In this document: in pieces, positions 1-12,230 of the stretch | Position numbering within the stretch: the stretch's first letter is position 1 | How the letters are laid out: every line of letters begins with the position of its first letter | Origin: Sphagnum compactum | Taxonomy: Eukaryota; Bryophyta; Sphagnopsida; Sphagnales | DNA: 64,000 nucleotides | Assembly (NCBI GenBank): GCA_965153455.1 | Contig: OZ234504.1 | Span: 5,952,001-6,016,000, forward strand | Direction of reading: 5' to 3' | Made by a program: the position numbers and the translations under genes | Notes under the pieces: model-generated | Seen by the model: the letters and a program-made list of their open reading frames with translations, nothing else | Told to the model about the DNA's origin: nothing | Database searches by the model: none

Positions 1-2229
1 AACATTGGTAATAGGATTATTGCACCATGTTCACACCTATGCAATACTTTACCAGTCTAGTGACTATTGTGACCCATTCAAGAACATAGGAAGCGCTTGG
101 TAGTCTTTTTTTTTTGTTGGAGTGTTGTTGGTTTTTTGGTCATGAAGCCCCATATCGTTGCTTATCAAAAGACATGTAAGAGTATGCATGTTTCTTGGTA
201 TGCAAGCAAGTGTGTTATGTGAAGTCTTACTAGAGACATTCACTTGATGCACTAGAATTCTCATATTTTGAAATCCATGGGGATTAATTTTGGATTGTAT
301 TTTGGAGTTGGGATTTGCATCTCGGAATGAAGTGGAAGTGAATAGGGGCGATGGGAAGGAGTAGCTAACATGATGCAAGGTGTATTTTGGTGTAATTAGC
401 ATGAATAGCAAGTGCTTAACAAGTTGAAATGTCATACGATAAATAATGTCACAAATTGAGTGAAGTGACGAGTTACACTATGTCCATCATTCTTATATAA
501 TTGAATTCATGGGGATTGCTTTTGAATTTGCTCATAGCCATTGGCTTTGTCTGCTATTCATGTTGCCTTGAAAATTTTATTACATATGGTGTTCAAACTC
601 TTACATACCTTTCACTGGTTTTTGTTAAAACTATGATGTTTTCTTTAGCACCTTAGGGTCATTGGACCATCCCATTCTAATTCTCGGAGTAAGGCTAGAT
701 GCAAAGTCATAATTTGACATGATTATAATGTTGGAAATATTGTTATACATAGTAAATGTTTAGATTCTCAAGATGTTTACCTCCATGATGACATTTATCC
801 CTCTCTTTGTAAGCTTTATATTGTTCATGTAACTCATATTCTAACCACCTTCCAAACATGGCCAAGCTAGCATTTCACACATAAAAGGCATGTCTCCAAT
901 AAGCATGAAAATATATTCTTAGAAAATTAAGATGGTTATTATGGCACAACTTTTCTAGGTCTTCAAGACATTCATAACTGAATAAACTCCTTGAGTATGT
1001 CTAGTAACTAACAACCTCCTTTTTCTAATGAAATGATGCCAGATTTCGCCCTTTGAGAAGGTTGTGCGATGACCCAAACAAGCAAATCAAGGGGGGTTTG
1101 CTAGACAAGGCTCTCCTAATGACCGGTAGTTGCTAGTTTGCACTAACTATTGAACTCCATACTACCACATCCACCATCGATTCTGCAACAGTCCCGATCA
1201 GCTCATCGCCTAAACCCTAATTTTTACACTTCATGCATTAGGTTAGGAAGCCAAGTTGCATCACAAAACTTTGTGATGGTGCCTCAGTCTACACTCCAAG
1301 GTGCAAGGTCTTCACCAATTTGTTTGTTGAGCTACAACATTCAAGTCGCCAAATCTATACCCAACATAGGGATTCATCACCTAGCTTAATGAAAACTAGG
1401 AAAAGGTTGGATGAATGGGGTGTCTAATCACAAGTGCCATTCTAGCTTTGAGTTTGTACTTAGTTTGCTTGGAGTTGATGTCACATGATTATTGAATATC
1501 GATTGGAGGCATGATTTGGAAGTTAGAGGCAACATCAACAATGGCAATGGTGACAAAGATTGTGTAGCCAACAGTCTACAAGCAAGTTTTCCAATTCACA
1601 AATGTCAATTGAATGGGTGCAAGACCTACCTTGCAAGTTGCATCATGTTTGCTTGGGAAGTTTAAAATTTAGAACTTTGGAACATATAAACGACCAATGT
1701 ATCTTCTCTGTGTTTGTGTCTATGTCTATCATTTTCTTAAGGGAGCTCAATGTGTCAATCAGTCAGTGTCTATTGATTTTTCAAGCTCATTATTTGTGTT
1801 AGTGTGTTTGTGTCTATTGATGTTTCCAAGTCGCTAAATCTTTCTGTCTCTATTTATTGATCTCTTAAAGGGGCTTAATCACTATGTCTTTTTTTTTATT
1901 TTGTCAATCTTTGAAAGGGCTTTGATGTGTTTCAATGTTTATGTATGTCCATTTCTTAAGTGCCTTTCAAAATTGTTTAATTTTTTGTGTTTTTGTCTAT
2001 CCATTTCTCAAGTTTAGTGTGTCTAAAACCCAAAGTTATCAATGTTGGAAGGGCTATGGGCATTTTTCAACTCCAGTAGAAACCCACGCCTTACATTTCC
2101 TTTATTGTTAGTTTCAAATTTAACCATGTTTAGCTCATACTTCTTCAAGTGGGTCAAAATCACCTCTTAAAGGGGCTTGGAGTCCTCTGTCTTTTATAAG
2201 TCCTAGGGGTTGTTCAAGTCCAAATTCCA
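1..2229. other. AT-rich intergenic DNA, no gene seen
   Basis: Only short frames without family resemblance are present. Between about 1560 and 2020 phrases built on 'tgtgtctattgat' and 'tctcaagt' recur, which looks like a worn, locally duplicated stretch. Nothing here supports an exon, an RNA gene or an identifiable element. Confidence 0.5.
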
Positions 2230-3650
2230 ATGTTCAAGGTCTTCTTTTGTTGGTTGTTAATCGCACTTCTTCTCCTAGTCCTATTGGTGTGCCAAGATCC
2301 CACTAATCTTTTTTCTTCTACTACTTTTGATCCTTTTGCTCCTTCTTTTTTTCATGTTGTTACTGGGTTGCAAAATTTTCAAGACCATGAGCCATATCCT
2401 CATGTTACTGATATGTCTGATTTTCAATCTAACCCACCTTGTAAGAAGCAAAAGTTCACTAAAGGAAGAGTAGCAACAAAATCATATGATAGCACTAAGA
2501 AGTTCCAAACTAAATGGGCAGCCAAAATGCCATGGGTAGAAAGCATTATGTCTCAGGATGGATTAATTAACTTAATGAAGTGCAAAGTCTATTCTTTAAT
2601 TAAGAGGAAAGAAAAACCCATGGACTGTAAATGGGATACATTGACCAAACATCAGGGTCACCACATTGCCCAGCAAGATATGCCTAATATAAGGGTCAAA
2701 AAAGGGTAAGAGTACATCGCAAAAAACTATGCATAAGAGTACACCGCAAAAAACTATGCACACATGAAAAATTACAAATTGTATATGCAGACAGGTTTGA
2801 AATCAATCTTGGCACAAATTAATAGACTTGCAAGGGAAGCAAATCGGAAAATTGTTCAAATGAAACTTCTTTGTTTCATATTTTGTCTCATGGTCGTCCA
2901 ATGTTGGAATATGAGTCCTTGTATGAGCTCTTCAAGAGTTTGAATATCCCAAATAACCCCTCAATGCATTGGTCGAACACTAATGGCTAAGCTCTTGCTA
3001 AATTCATGCATATCCAAGTCCAAAAGGCCAGTGTCAAGGCCATCCAAATTGTTAGGTTCATAGCAATCTTGTGTGATGAAATTACCACAATAGATAATGG
3101 TTCGTGGATTTGTATTCATGCATATGTGGTTCAATCTTGGGTTAGAATTCCTATTTTACTTCAAGTGGAATGAATTGTGGATAGGTTGGGTAGCAATAAT
3201 CTTACTGAAGTTATAATGGTGGCATTGATGAAATGTAAAAGGCTAACAAGGGAAGAGGTGGCAAAAAAGTTGTTATGTTTTGGTGCAAGGCTTATGTTCT
3301 TCAAGGGGGAATACAGGTGTCACAAAGCAAATAAAGGATGCTTGGGCACCTTTTTCAATGGGTGTCCATTGTGTGGCTCATTGGACTAACCTTGCAGTTC
3401 AATCCTTGTCTAATTTGACTTTGTTTGCTCAATCGGAGGTGTTCATGGGAAATTTGCATTCATATTTTTCACTTTCCAAAACAGCAATTGGAATTTCAAA
3501 AACTTGCTACTACCATGGAAACCAAGGGCAACAAGATATTCAAGAATGTTAAAACACACTACATGTCCATGTTTGATCCATTGAAGAGGATCATGGCGTA
3601 CTAGAAGCCAATTGCTTGTAATCATGCAAACTGATCAAATTTCTACACAA
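2230..3650 (+). pseudogene. Broken hAT-like (DUF4371 family) transposase gene
   Basis: This is a decayed transposase read across several frames. Residues from 2340-2705 resemble the N-terminal part of plant DUF4371/hAT-like proteins, including a WDTL-x-KH segment followed by a basic MPNIRVKKG. Further on, in shifted frames, come a segment with FKSLNIPNNP (about 2930-2965), a CDEITTIDNGSW motif (about 3072-3107), a VDRLGSNNLTEVI segment (3177 on) and GVHCVAHWTNLAVQSLSNL (about 3361-3417). These follow the usual order of the family (SCDE-T-ID--SW, then G-HC-AHRTNLAVQ-LS). A later segment, FKNVKTHYMSMFDPLKRIMA, also fits the family and is followed by a stop. There are in-frame stops and at least three frame shifts, so it cannot encode an active enzyme. 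No BED finger or C-terminal dimerisation block was found. The sequence ends shortly before the LTR element that starts at 3755. The family call is good; the exact borders are not known. Confidence 0.72.
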
Positions 3651-3754
3651 GCGACCAAGGTGAATGTAATTAAATTTTCCATTATTTCTAGTATTTTATG
3701 TGATTCTGCACTTTGATTTTGTTTTTTTGTTTTTTTACTTCTTTTTCTTATGAA

Positions 3755-4275
3755 TGTTGAAGGTAGATTTTTACCGAAATTGGATTTTTATTGGATGTTT
3801 ATCGAAACCAAAACCAAAATCGAATTTTTTTTTAACCGAAACTGATTTTACTACCAGTTTAGATTGTGTACATTTAGGACCAAATCTTTTGGGGATTAGG
3901 ATAACTACCTGTTCCACTATTTCTGACTTCTTTTTTGGAGGTATTTAGGGTTTTGTCCCTTTGTGGACTGTACAAGAGAATAATTTCTGAAGTAAAATCA
4001 TTTTTTCCTTCCATACCTTTGTACATAGAATTCCATGTGTAGTTTTCCTTTTGTGTGTTTGAAGTAAATTGACTTTTCTATATGTGAATACTCTTTATTG
4101 TATGTTTACTTTAGGTTTGTTTTTGTAAAAGGTTTATAAGGCTACCTTATTGAGTTTGGACAGTCTCCTTTGTGTTAAATCTTTTTGCTTACCTGAGGAG
4201 AATAAAGAGTTTTCTTCTTTAACTCCCTTATTTTATTTCGTTCAAAACCTGGTAGTTCACCAAGTGGCCTTAACA
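3755..4275 (+). repeat. 5' LTR of the element at 3755-7943
   Basis: A direct repeat of 521 bp, matched along its length by 7409-7943. Shared landmarks include the start TGTTGAAGGTAGATTTTTAC, 'tttgtccct-tgtggact', 'gtttggacagtctcctttgtgttaaa' (with small changes) and the end 'agtggccttaa-a'. Both copies have accumulated many substitutions and small indels. Confidence 0.75.
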
Positions 4276-5989
4276 TTTAACGACCATGCTGTGGATATTG
4301 AATTTAGATTTTTGGTTCATTATCATTCCTACTTGGACAAATATTGGTTAATGCCCTTGTTTTCCTTGTGGGGTTTGGATGGTTGAATTTATGTGTTCCA
4401 TTGAATTTTTTGGGATTGTTATTACAACAATCAAATGTATTGTGATTGATAATACTCTTTTAACTCATGTATTTTTTACGGGTGATCTATTCCTTGTTCT
4501 AACTTTAATGATTGTACATTGCAAATGTTATAAATTATAAACCTATAAAAATTCAACAAATTGTATATCAAGAAGTATTACCTTGATTTTAATTTGTACA
4601 AAATCTAATGGATTTAAGCTTTGCAAAACAACAAGTTTAAAACTTTACAAAATCTCAAATTGGTTTTTATTTTGTTTTCATTAAGTGGGATAGTAGATGA
4701 AGGGAGTTGTTTTCCCATATTGAACCTAAAAAAAGTTGTCCTTATAGTCTAATATATTGTTCAAAACAATATTCCTTTTGGTCATTTAGGTAGTTTTGAG
4801 GTCTTATAGGATTACTTTAACTTATAACAATGCCATTTGACTGACTATAAAGCTTTTAGAAGTTCTTAGCTAGCTAAAACCTTTATATAAATTATTAAAC
4901 GGTGTAAAATGATATTGAAGAATCTATATACATTGGTAGGTTCTATAAATTGATATTACAACCCAAGTTGTAAATTGATAAGCCCCCTAAACTAATCCTA
5001 CAACTCTTTGTAAACAAATATTATAGTGTAATCAAGTATACTATAGTCAAAATTATTCTTTGAAGTTTTTTACATGAACTTGATGTGGGCTTTTGCTTGT
5101 TCTTAATGATCGTGCCATTTGCATCATTGCAAATTGTACATATTATAAGTCTTGTAAAATTGTAATAGATTTGAACTTCAATGGGTATGTTGCCAATTTT
5201 GAGTTCCATGTCAAATTTGGTGGATTTAAGTTCTACAAAACAGTAACAGAATTTGTAATTCAGAATACAATGTCAAAAACTACAAACAAAATTATAATTC
5301 ATTTTCAAGATATTTTTAATACCATAGATGATTTACACATCAAATTGAATATGGAAATTAATGGAGAAGTTTATACTTCCTTGTTTACTAAAAACTTCAA
5401 CAAAATTACAACAAAAATCCATGTTCTACGAAAGTGTAATCAAACAACAAATCAACTTTGTAATATTCAACACTAGAATCTGTAATTTTTCTACAAAGTA
5501 CCTACATTTCTACTCTTATTCCAAAAATTTGTGTCTACGAATGTCCTCAACTTTCCGAAAATTCCCACTCTTAGGCAGTCCCCAAGTCACCATCAACATG
5601 AACAACAAAACAAAATTCAACATTAATTCAAAATTCAAACCCCTAATTGTCCAATGGCCTATTCCTATCTGTAATGCAAGGTAAGCCCCAAAATTTATGT
5701 AATTTGCCTATTCCTTTAACAGAAGCACACTTTGATGAAGCGGTCATCATAAATGTCAAGTCTTCAAAAGAAGGGAAGAACACAAAGTCTGAGTCCGAAT
5801 TAGATTGAAAAAGTTTTGATGTAAGACCAACTACAACCACATTCAATGCATGTAGGTATGGCAGAAACCTTTGCAAACCTTTCTAGCCAACTGCACTAAT
5901 AATTGGAAGGAGAGGCAATCTCGATAGGCGATATATCGGAAATGGATACTCCACCATAATTGTTTTTGCTAGCAACCTTGTACAGAGTT

Positions 5990-7202
5990 TAGGTGAGGCC
6001 ACCGAAGAATGCCGCCCTTTTGATACCTCATTTTCTGTATGGGGTGGATTTTTCCTCCACCAACCAAAACCAAAAAGGTCCTAGCTCCTTCGATTTTGTC
6101 TTCACTGAAGGGTTTGCAAGACCACCTACTTTGGGTGAGAGAGTTTACCCAAATAGTGGGTAACATTTCAACAGTTTTTCGGTTGGCCACAACCAAAAAG
6201 GAGGCTATAGAGGAAGTGATGCAGAATAGGAGTTTGAAAGTTTGAAAGGCCAACTATTGCAATTGCATAAGGCCAATCAATAGGACGTTCATACCATACA
6301 AGATTTGCAAACGAAGTTGTAGAACTTGGAAGGCATAGGAAAGAAGGTATTGGAATTAGAAACCGAAAAATTCCAACTACTAGAACGAATTATCGGATCT
6401 TCACAAACGCCTTACCAAAATTGGTAAGACGTTGGGTTCCATTGATTTGGAACAAGCCAAGCTTAAGTAGGCTTTGGAGTAGGGGCAAGCAAATCGGAAG
6501 GTAGTGGAGCAGTCTCTGACCTTTACTAAAAAGTTACCTATTTTGGCCAAAGGGAAGGTAGAATGGTTGGAAGAACAAAATGAATCTCTTACCGAAACCA
6601 TACAAAAACATTAATTAGAGTTACAATGGTCAATCAAAAAAACTTAATTGCTACAACAAGATTTAGAGGAGGTTCGAAAGAACCCAAGTGTGATTCAAGA
6701 AAAGTTGGATGCGCTAGCAGAGGAGATGAAGGCTTTAAGGCAAAAGGCAAAGCTTGTAGACCTCTATCACTACAAGATGGAAAAGTTCGATAACTTGAAA
6801 ATGGAACATGCATTTATGAAGGTCGAACTTCTAATTTATCAGAAGAGGAGAAAGAGGAGTCAAGCCGAGCAATGGGAGCTATACAAAGAACAATTTGGTG
6901 AAATTATCTAGGAGGCATTTGAATCCTACCAGAAAGATGAAGAGTTGTACTAATTGTGTTTGGAGACCTACTAACAAGTGATGCCACCTTCCGAGCCTGG
7001 CAAAGTGCAAATTGGATTTGCATTCGAACTTGGCACGCATGGAAGTGAAAAGAAGAGTGAAGGCAGGAAGATGGAGGTGGATTTGGTAGTCGCACCAAAA
7101 TTGTGGCCTACTGAATTGGAAGTAGTTCTCGATATTGGGGTTTTCTCCGTTGCTATAATGTTTCGGCAAAATAGAAGGTATTACACTTGTTTTGGCCCAT
7201 AA
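5990..7202 (+). pseudogene. Broken coiled-coil protein frame inside the LTR element
   Basis: Reading the plus strand with frame changes gives an almost continuous run of Lys/Glu/Leu/Gln-rich sequence. The best open part is about 6648-6911, with LLQQDLEEVRKNPS near its start and QAEQWELYKEQFGEII at its end. Before it come LEGIGKKVLELETEKFQLLER (about 6330-6390) and VEWLEEQNESLTETIQKH. Several stops and at least two frame shifts interrupt it. Heptad-like spacing of Leu and Ile suggests a long coiled coil. It has no CCHC knuckle or enzyme motif that I can recognise. It could be a gag-like protein of a non-autonomous element or a captured host gene fragment. Confidence 0.5.
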
Positions 7203-7408
7203 ACTCTAGTATGGAGGAAGGGACTTCAATTTTAGTCCCACCAGAATCAACTGCAACCCCTATTGCCACTATACGTACCAAGTCCTACTACTACAATTGT
7301 ACATCTAGGATTAGATATTAGGTTAAAGGAAATAGAGGTTGTAGATATGGAAGAGTAATGTAGAAAGTTTAATTACAAGGATGTAGTCCCAATTAGAAAG
7401 GGGGATGA

Positions 7409-7943
7409 TGTTGAAGGTAGATTTTTACTGAAACCAAATTTCTATCGAAACTAGATTTTTACTGAATGTTTACAAAAACCAAAATCGAAACCAAATTTTT
7501 TTTTACCAAAATCGATTTTACTACTAATTTAGATTATGTATATTTAGGACCGATTTTTTGGGAGATTAAGCTAACTATTTGTTCCACTATTTCTAACTTC
7601 TTTTTTGGAGGTACTTAAGGCTTTGTCCCTATGTGGACTATATAGGAGAATAATTTTTGAAATAAAATATTTTTTTCTATCATACCTTTGTATGTAAAAT
7701 TCCATGTGTCGTTTTCTTTCATGTGTTTGCAGTAATTTGACTTTTTTGTATGTGAGTATTTTTTGTTGTATGCTTACTTTAGGTTTGTTTATGTATAATG
7801 CTTATGAAGCTACCCTACTAAGTTTGGATAGTCTCCTTTGTGTTAAAACTTTTTGCTTACCTAAAGAGAATAAAAAGATTTCTTCTTTAGTTCTTTTATT
7901 TTATTTCTTTCAAAACTCGATAGTTCACCGAGTGGCCTTAATA
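7409..7943 (+). repeat. 3' LTR of the element at 3755-7943
   Basis: This is the downstream partner of 3755-4275. It is preceded directly by the purine-rich tract and followed by GTGAA, one base different from the ATGAA in front of the upstream LTR. It is 535 bp, against 521 bp for its partner. Confidence 0.75.
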
Positions 7944-7948
7944 GTGAA

Positions 7949-10900
7949 TCTCATGAGTGGATTTGTTGTTTATGGGTGGAGGAATGTTGTTGCATAATTG
8001 GTCTTGCTACAAGCAATGGGCAACAAGAAATTCAAGTTACAAAGTTTTATGCTATCAAATTGTGGTGTAATTTATTAGGTAGTTCGAAAAGTATTAAAGT
8101 TGGTTGTCTAGTTAAAAGTTTAAATGGACTAGAATGAATTGTAATACAAGTTTTACAAGGGGGTTTTATTGCTAAATTTTTAAGACATTAGTGACTAAAG
8201 GTATTATGGTTGGACAATGGTAAATTATTCAGATTGTTCTAATGGGATTAACATCTTCCTTAAGCTTGATGTGAGTTAGTTTCAATGGCAATGGGCATAA
8301 TTTCAAATTTCATTTGATCATTTTTTCCATTCTATCATTTAGTCAATTTGTATTCCAAAAACCAATGATTTGCAACTTCATTAAATGGTGTTGTTGTAAA
8401 TTTAATTTTTACAACATGATTATTTAGGTCCTTGTCTGATTTAATCTAGATTGTTAAGTTTAATTGTGGCAGTTTAAGTTGTTGGTGAATGAGAAACTTC
8501 AGCCTTGTTTGGCTTACTTATTTGCACATTGTATTTATGCACTGAATTCCATTTTGAGACAATTTGCATAATTCCAGCTTGAGACAAGATCTTTTCTGAA
8601 GCTTATGGCATCTAAGAGACATTATATGCATGAATGAACTACTCATGTCTGAAACTTGATGATGTTTGAGACTGAATATGCCTTGATTTCTTGTGTTTGT
8701 TTATATAAAACCTTAAACTCCAAATGTCATGAACTAGAATCTACAACTCCAAAATTTGATGGAGGTTATTTATCTTACATAAATCCAAAATCTATTACAA
8801 TTCATGAATGTTTGGAAGTTGGATTGCATTATTCTATTTTATTTTCTAATATTTCAATTTGATGGAATGATTTGTTCATGTATAAGTCAATTTGACCCTT
8901 CTCACGGACATGCACCTTTTCCTTGGACTTATTACTATGCTTCCATTGATGGAAGCAATTGGTTATTTGCTGACATTTGTGCAAAGGCAAGATGTTTTCA
9001 TTGTAGCAATAAAGGTGTGTTAGGGTCAATTGTACAAATTATACTATGATAACAACATAATTTTTAGTGGTGGTGAGTTTTGGTCATTAAATGGGTTGAT
9101 GGTATGTGACCATTGGTAAATCCACATGAAGTGGATCATAAACTATAACAATGATTCCATGGAACACCTTGCCTTCATGCTGAATGGGGAGAAAATCTAG
9201 GCACATTAAGGTGTCATATGTTTAAAAACAAGTGTGACGCTCCTAGTGACATAGGTTGCCTTTGCTCATGTTCTCCGACTTGTAAAAGTTGAATGTAAAC
9301 ATAAGGTTCTAACTTTAAAATCTTCCTCATGAATCTAGTTTATCATGAATCCAAAGTTTGTCTTAATTCGATTAGTTTTAGAATCATTTTTTTTACTCTA
9401 TTAAGATTGACTAGATGGGAATATAACTTCAAATCTAAGTAAGAATTTAAGTTTTGTAGAAATTTGGTGTGGGGGTTGAAGTTGGAAATGGTAAAGGCAA
9501 CTGTCAGGTTAATTGAAGAACTTGATGTTCGATTTTTTGAGCAGGTAGTATTAGATGCCATAGGAATTGTTTATCCCCAATATTAGTTGTAGGCGGATGC
9601 AAACATTACATTTCCTTGACATTTGTTGGTGTTGAAGGACTTTTATGGCAGTGAACACACATATGGAGTTCAAAAATGGTAATTTTGCTTCAGTGGTACC
9701 TATTGTTCTTTCAGGTGGGGTTTTAGATGCACAACAAGGACTCTTTAAACTTACCATGAAATCAAATGCTTCTCAAATGATGGTAGAAGTGGTGGTGTTG
9801 GTAGCTGACAAGGTGAATCCACACATTGTGAATCCTTTGACTCGTTTGTGAAAAGTGATCAATGTTTCTCATCTTTTGTCCCATACCTTTCTAGAATATT
9901 TAAAAATAGTTGAAATGTTATGATGCATGTTTTGGGATCCATCAAGGATGGGTGATGCTTCAATTTTGTTTCATTTATGAAAAGCAAGTTGTGAAATCGC
10001 TTAAATCCACATTTGCAGCTAGTTGTTGTTATGTATGCATAATGATTTTCATATTGGACACATTTCTTTATGTAGCAACATTTGAAAGTTGGGCAAATGT
10101 TATAACAACTACCGGTTGAGGTCGATATAAATAAGTTTATTAGTACTTCTTTTCTTCATGGTTTCCATGGCTATAACAAGTTTTGGATGTAGTTAGATTT
10201 GGTATGGGTGCTATTTTGCACTCTACAAGTCATGTTTTTTGACAAGTAACTAGGATAGGGAATTTGAATAGCCATAATACAATAGCTTTTGAAATGTATT
10301 GGCCAAAACATATATAGCAAGTATAAATAATGGGTGCCAATAGGAACACTAAACTTTTAAAAAAATTGCCCAAAACCACTTTGAATATAATGGCTATAGC
10401 TTTTTTTGGTCTTCCAAAAAATTGCAAATTTCGCCACTTCTACATCCACACTTTGGTTGTTATTGCCACATGTGCCACAAAGCAAAAAGGGAAAAAAAAA
10501 CCTTGGCAACTAGTTATATGATTTATGATGAAGGTGGTGGTTTGACATTTTATGAGTGACATTCGTCATGTTATGACACACTCATTGTTGTGTTATGTTC
10601 AAAGTGTTGGTGTTGAATACTCTTTGCAATTTCATGGACATATTCTTTTTATATTAAAAGTTTTCTAGAAAGTGGATTACTATGTAGTGCATGTCTAATT
10701 TGTGCAACTAACGAGGGCTTGAAATCTTTATTTGTGAATGGGTTGGAAGCTCACATAAGCTTTGTAAAGTTCTTTCACATTCAATTCGTTTTTTGTGCAA
10801 TTGTAAGAATTGTTTTGTTTTTCCAAAATAAAAATTGAATGGAATGCTATCACAATTTACTTATTTTTAAACTCTTTCCCATGTTCTTCATAGTCAAATG

Positions 10901-11030
10901 TTCAACCTCCTAAATTGGTGAGTTAGCAAAATGCCCAAAAATTGAACATGTGGCCTTGATTCTCCCCATTTTTCCTAATTTAAAATAATATAATAATAGC
11001 CTTTCTCACTAATGTAACAAGAGATTAAGT
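7949..11030. other. AT-rich intergenic DNA, no gene seen
   Basis: Short frames occur on both strands at about 8656-9050 and 9343-9850, but none shows a recognised domain, a convincing start context or splice partners. The stretch is probably decayed repeat DNA. No RNA gene was recognised. Confidence 0.45.
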
Positions 11031-11034
11031 AAAT

Positions 11035-11245
11035 AACAATTGGGTTTGATATTCAAAAAACATTATTTTAAAAAATTAATAATTTGATCAAAATAACTTT
11101 CAACATTGTAATAAATGTTACATATATATTTGGGTATGATGTTCAAAAAGCCTTTCCAATAATTCAATCAAAATGGCTTTCACCAATGCAATTGAAAGCT
11201 AGAAAAATAATAATTGGTTTTGATGTTCAAAAAGTCCATTGAACT
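11035..11245. repeat. Degenerate tandem repeat, about 3 units
   Basis: Three related blocks begin near 11039, 11130 and 11214 with 'ttgg-tttgat-ttcaaaaa'. The first two are followed by 'caatcaaaat-gctttca' type phrases. The units are poorly conserved and of unequal length. Confidence 0.4.
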
Positions 11246-11408
11246 TCTTTTAGTTATTACATTTATGTATTTGAAACCATCAATATATTGAATCCTTGTT
11301 AACATGTTATAGATGTGTCTTTACAAGTAAAATTCTAAGATCTATTCTAAATGTTGCAAATCTCACAAATTCTACTTGGGGGTTTTCAAATTCTATTAGA
11401 TTTAAGCT

Positions 11409-12230
11409 TTGTTAAACAATAGGTTAGATATGTTTTACAAGTTTTTAATTTGGTTTATCTTTTGTTTACCAAATGAATGTTCAATGGGGTGGATGACATT
11501 TGAGTCATCACAAACTTACAGTCTTCGTCACTCAATTGCTCTATATTCTCTTTGTAGGAAATATGAAATTGCTAAATGTGAAAGAACAACTGAAAGAACA
11601 AAATTTGCAAGTATCGCACAAAGGAGGCGTAACTAAAAATTGGTTTACCTAGGAACCATGGCAGAATTACCACCATTTGAACAACGGGTGACTAATTCTA
11701 TTGTAAATGCAATGGCAGCATGTGAGGATGCTTTGGAAGATGTGGTATCAATTAGTATGCCACCTTTTGACTTAGCCACAACATACCACTCTATGTATGC
11801 ATTCGGGAACCATCTACAAATGGCAAGTGTAGAAGGTCATCTTTCAACTTCAAACTCAAGGGTTGCATTGACATTTGAACATGAGTGTTGTTCCCATTCT
11901 AATGATCCAAACCCTATTAGAACATCAATTGAGTATGTTGGGTAGATTGAAGAAATTTTAGAACTAGATTATGGCAAATTCCAAACAATTGTACTCTTTG
12001 CAATTGGGTTGTGGCAAATTACGAAGGGTCTACTGCAATAGTGAGACATGATGATTATGGGTTCACTCTGGTGAACTCTGAGCGACTAATCCCACTTTTA
12101 GCTCAATCATTTGCATTTCCAGTGCATATTGAGCAAGTTTTTTTGTAGAGGATGCAAGGTCACCAAGGAATTGCAAAGTTGTGTTGTGGCAAAAACCTAG
12201 AGGGCGAAGGTTAGGGTTTTCTAAAGAGCC
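11409..12230 (+). pseudogene. CACTA (En/Spm) transposon remnant with a DUF4216-like region
   Basis: A frame ending at 11945 runs in its last part as DPNPIRTSIEYVG. A stop follows at once, and then comes IEEILELDYGKFQTIVLF, which matches the 'YYG-L-DIIELDY---KVVLFKCDW' pattern of DUF4216 proteins in plant CACTA elements. After a frame change, about 12040-12140 reads HDDYGFTLVNSERLIPLLAQ and then FAFPVHIEQVF, matching the following 'DEYGFTLVNF-RL----PF--A-Q--QVFYV' part. Next come residues resembling 'ED---NWKVVL-K-PRGRR' in frames broken by stops. The upstream part (11409-11636) is open but not recognised with confidence. No CACTA termini were located. It is inactive. Confidence 0.68.

Larger units (their letters stand above)
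3755..7943 (+). mobile_element. Decayed LTR retrotransposon without recognisable pol, carrying a coiled-coil frame
   Basis: Two diverged direct repeats (3755-4275 and 7409-7943) bracket about 3.1 kb. Both begin TGTTGAAGG. They end TTAACA and TTAATA, as expected for TG...CA LTRs with one later change. A purine-rich tract, tagaaagggggatga, lies directly against the downstream repeat and fits a polypurine tract, which sets the plus orientation. The flanks ATGAA (3750-3754) and GTGAA (7944-7948) would be a 5-bp target duplication with one mismatch. I saw no convincing tRNA primer-binding site after the first LTR. No protease, reverse transcriptase, RNase H or integrase motif was found inside, only a broken coiled-coil frame at about 5990-7200. 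This is best described as a non-autonomous LARD-like element. The LTR divergence and the many stops make it old. Confidence 0.75.
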
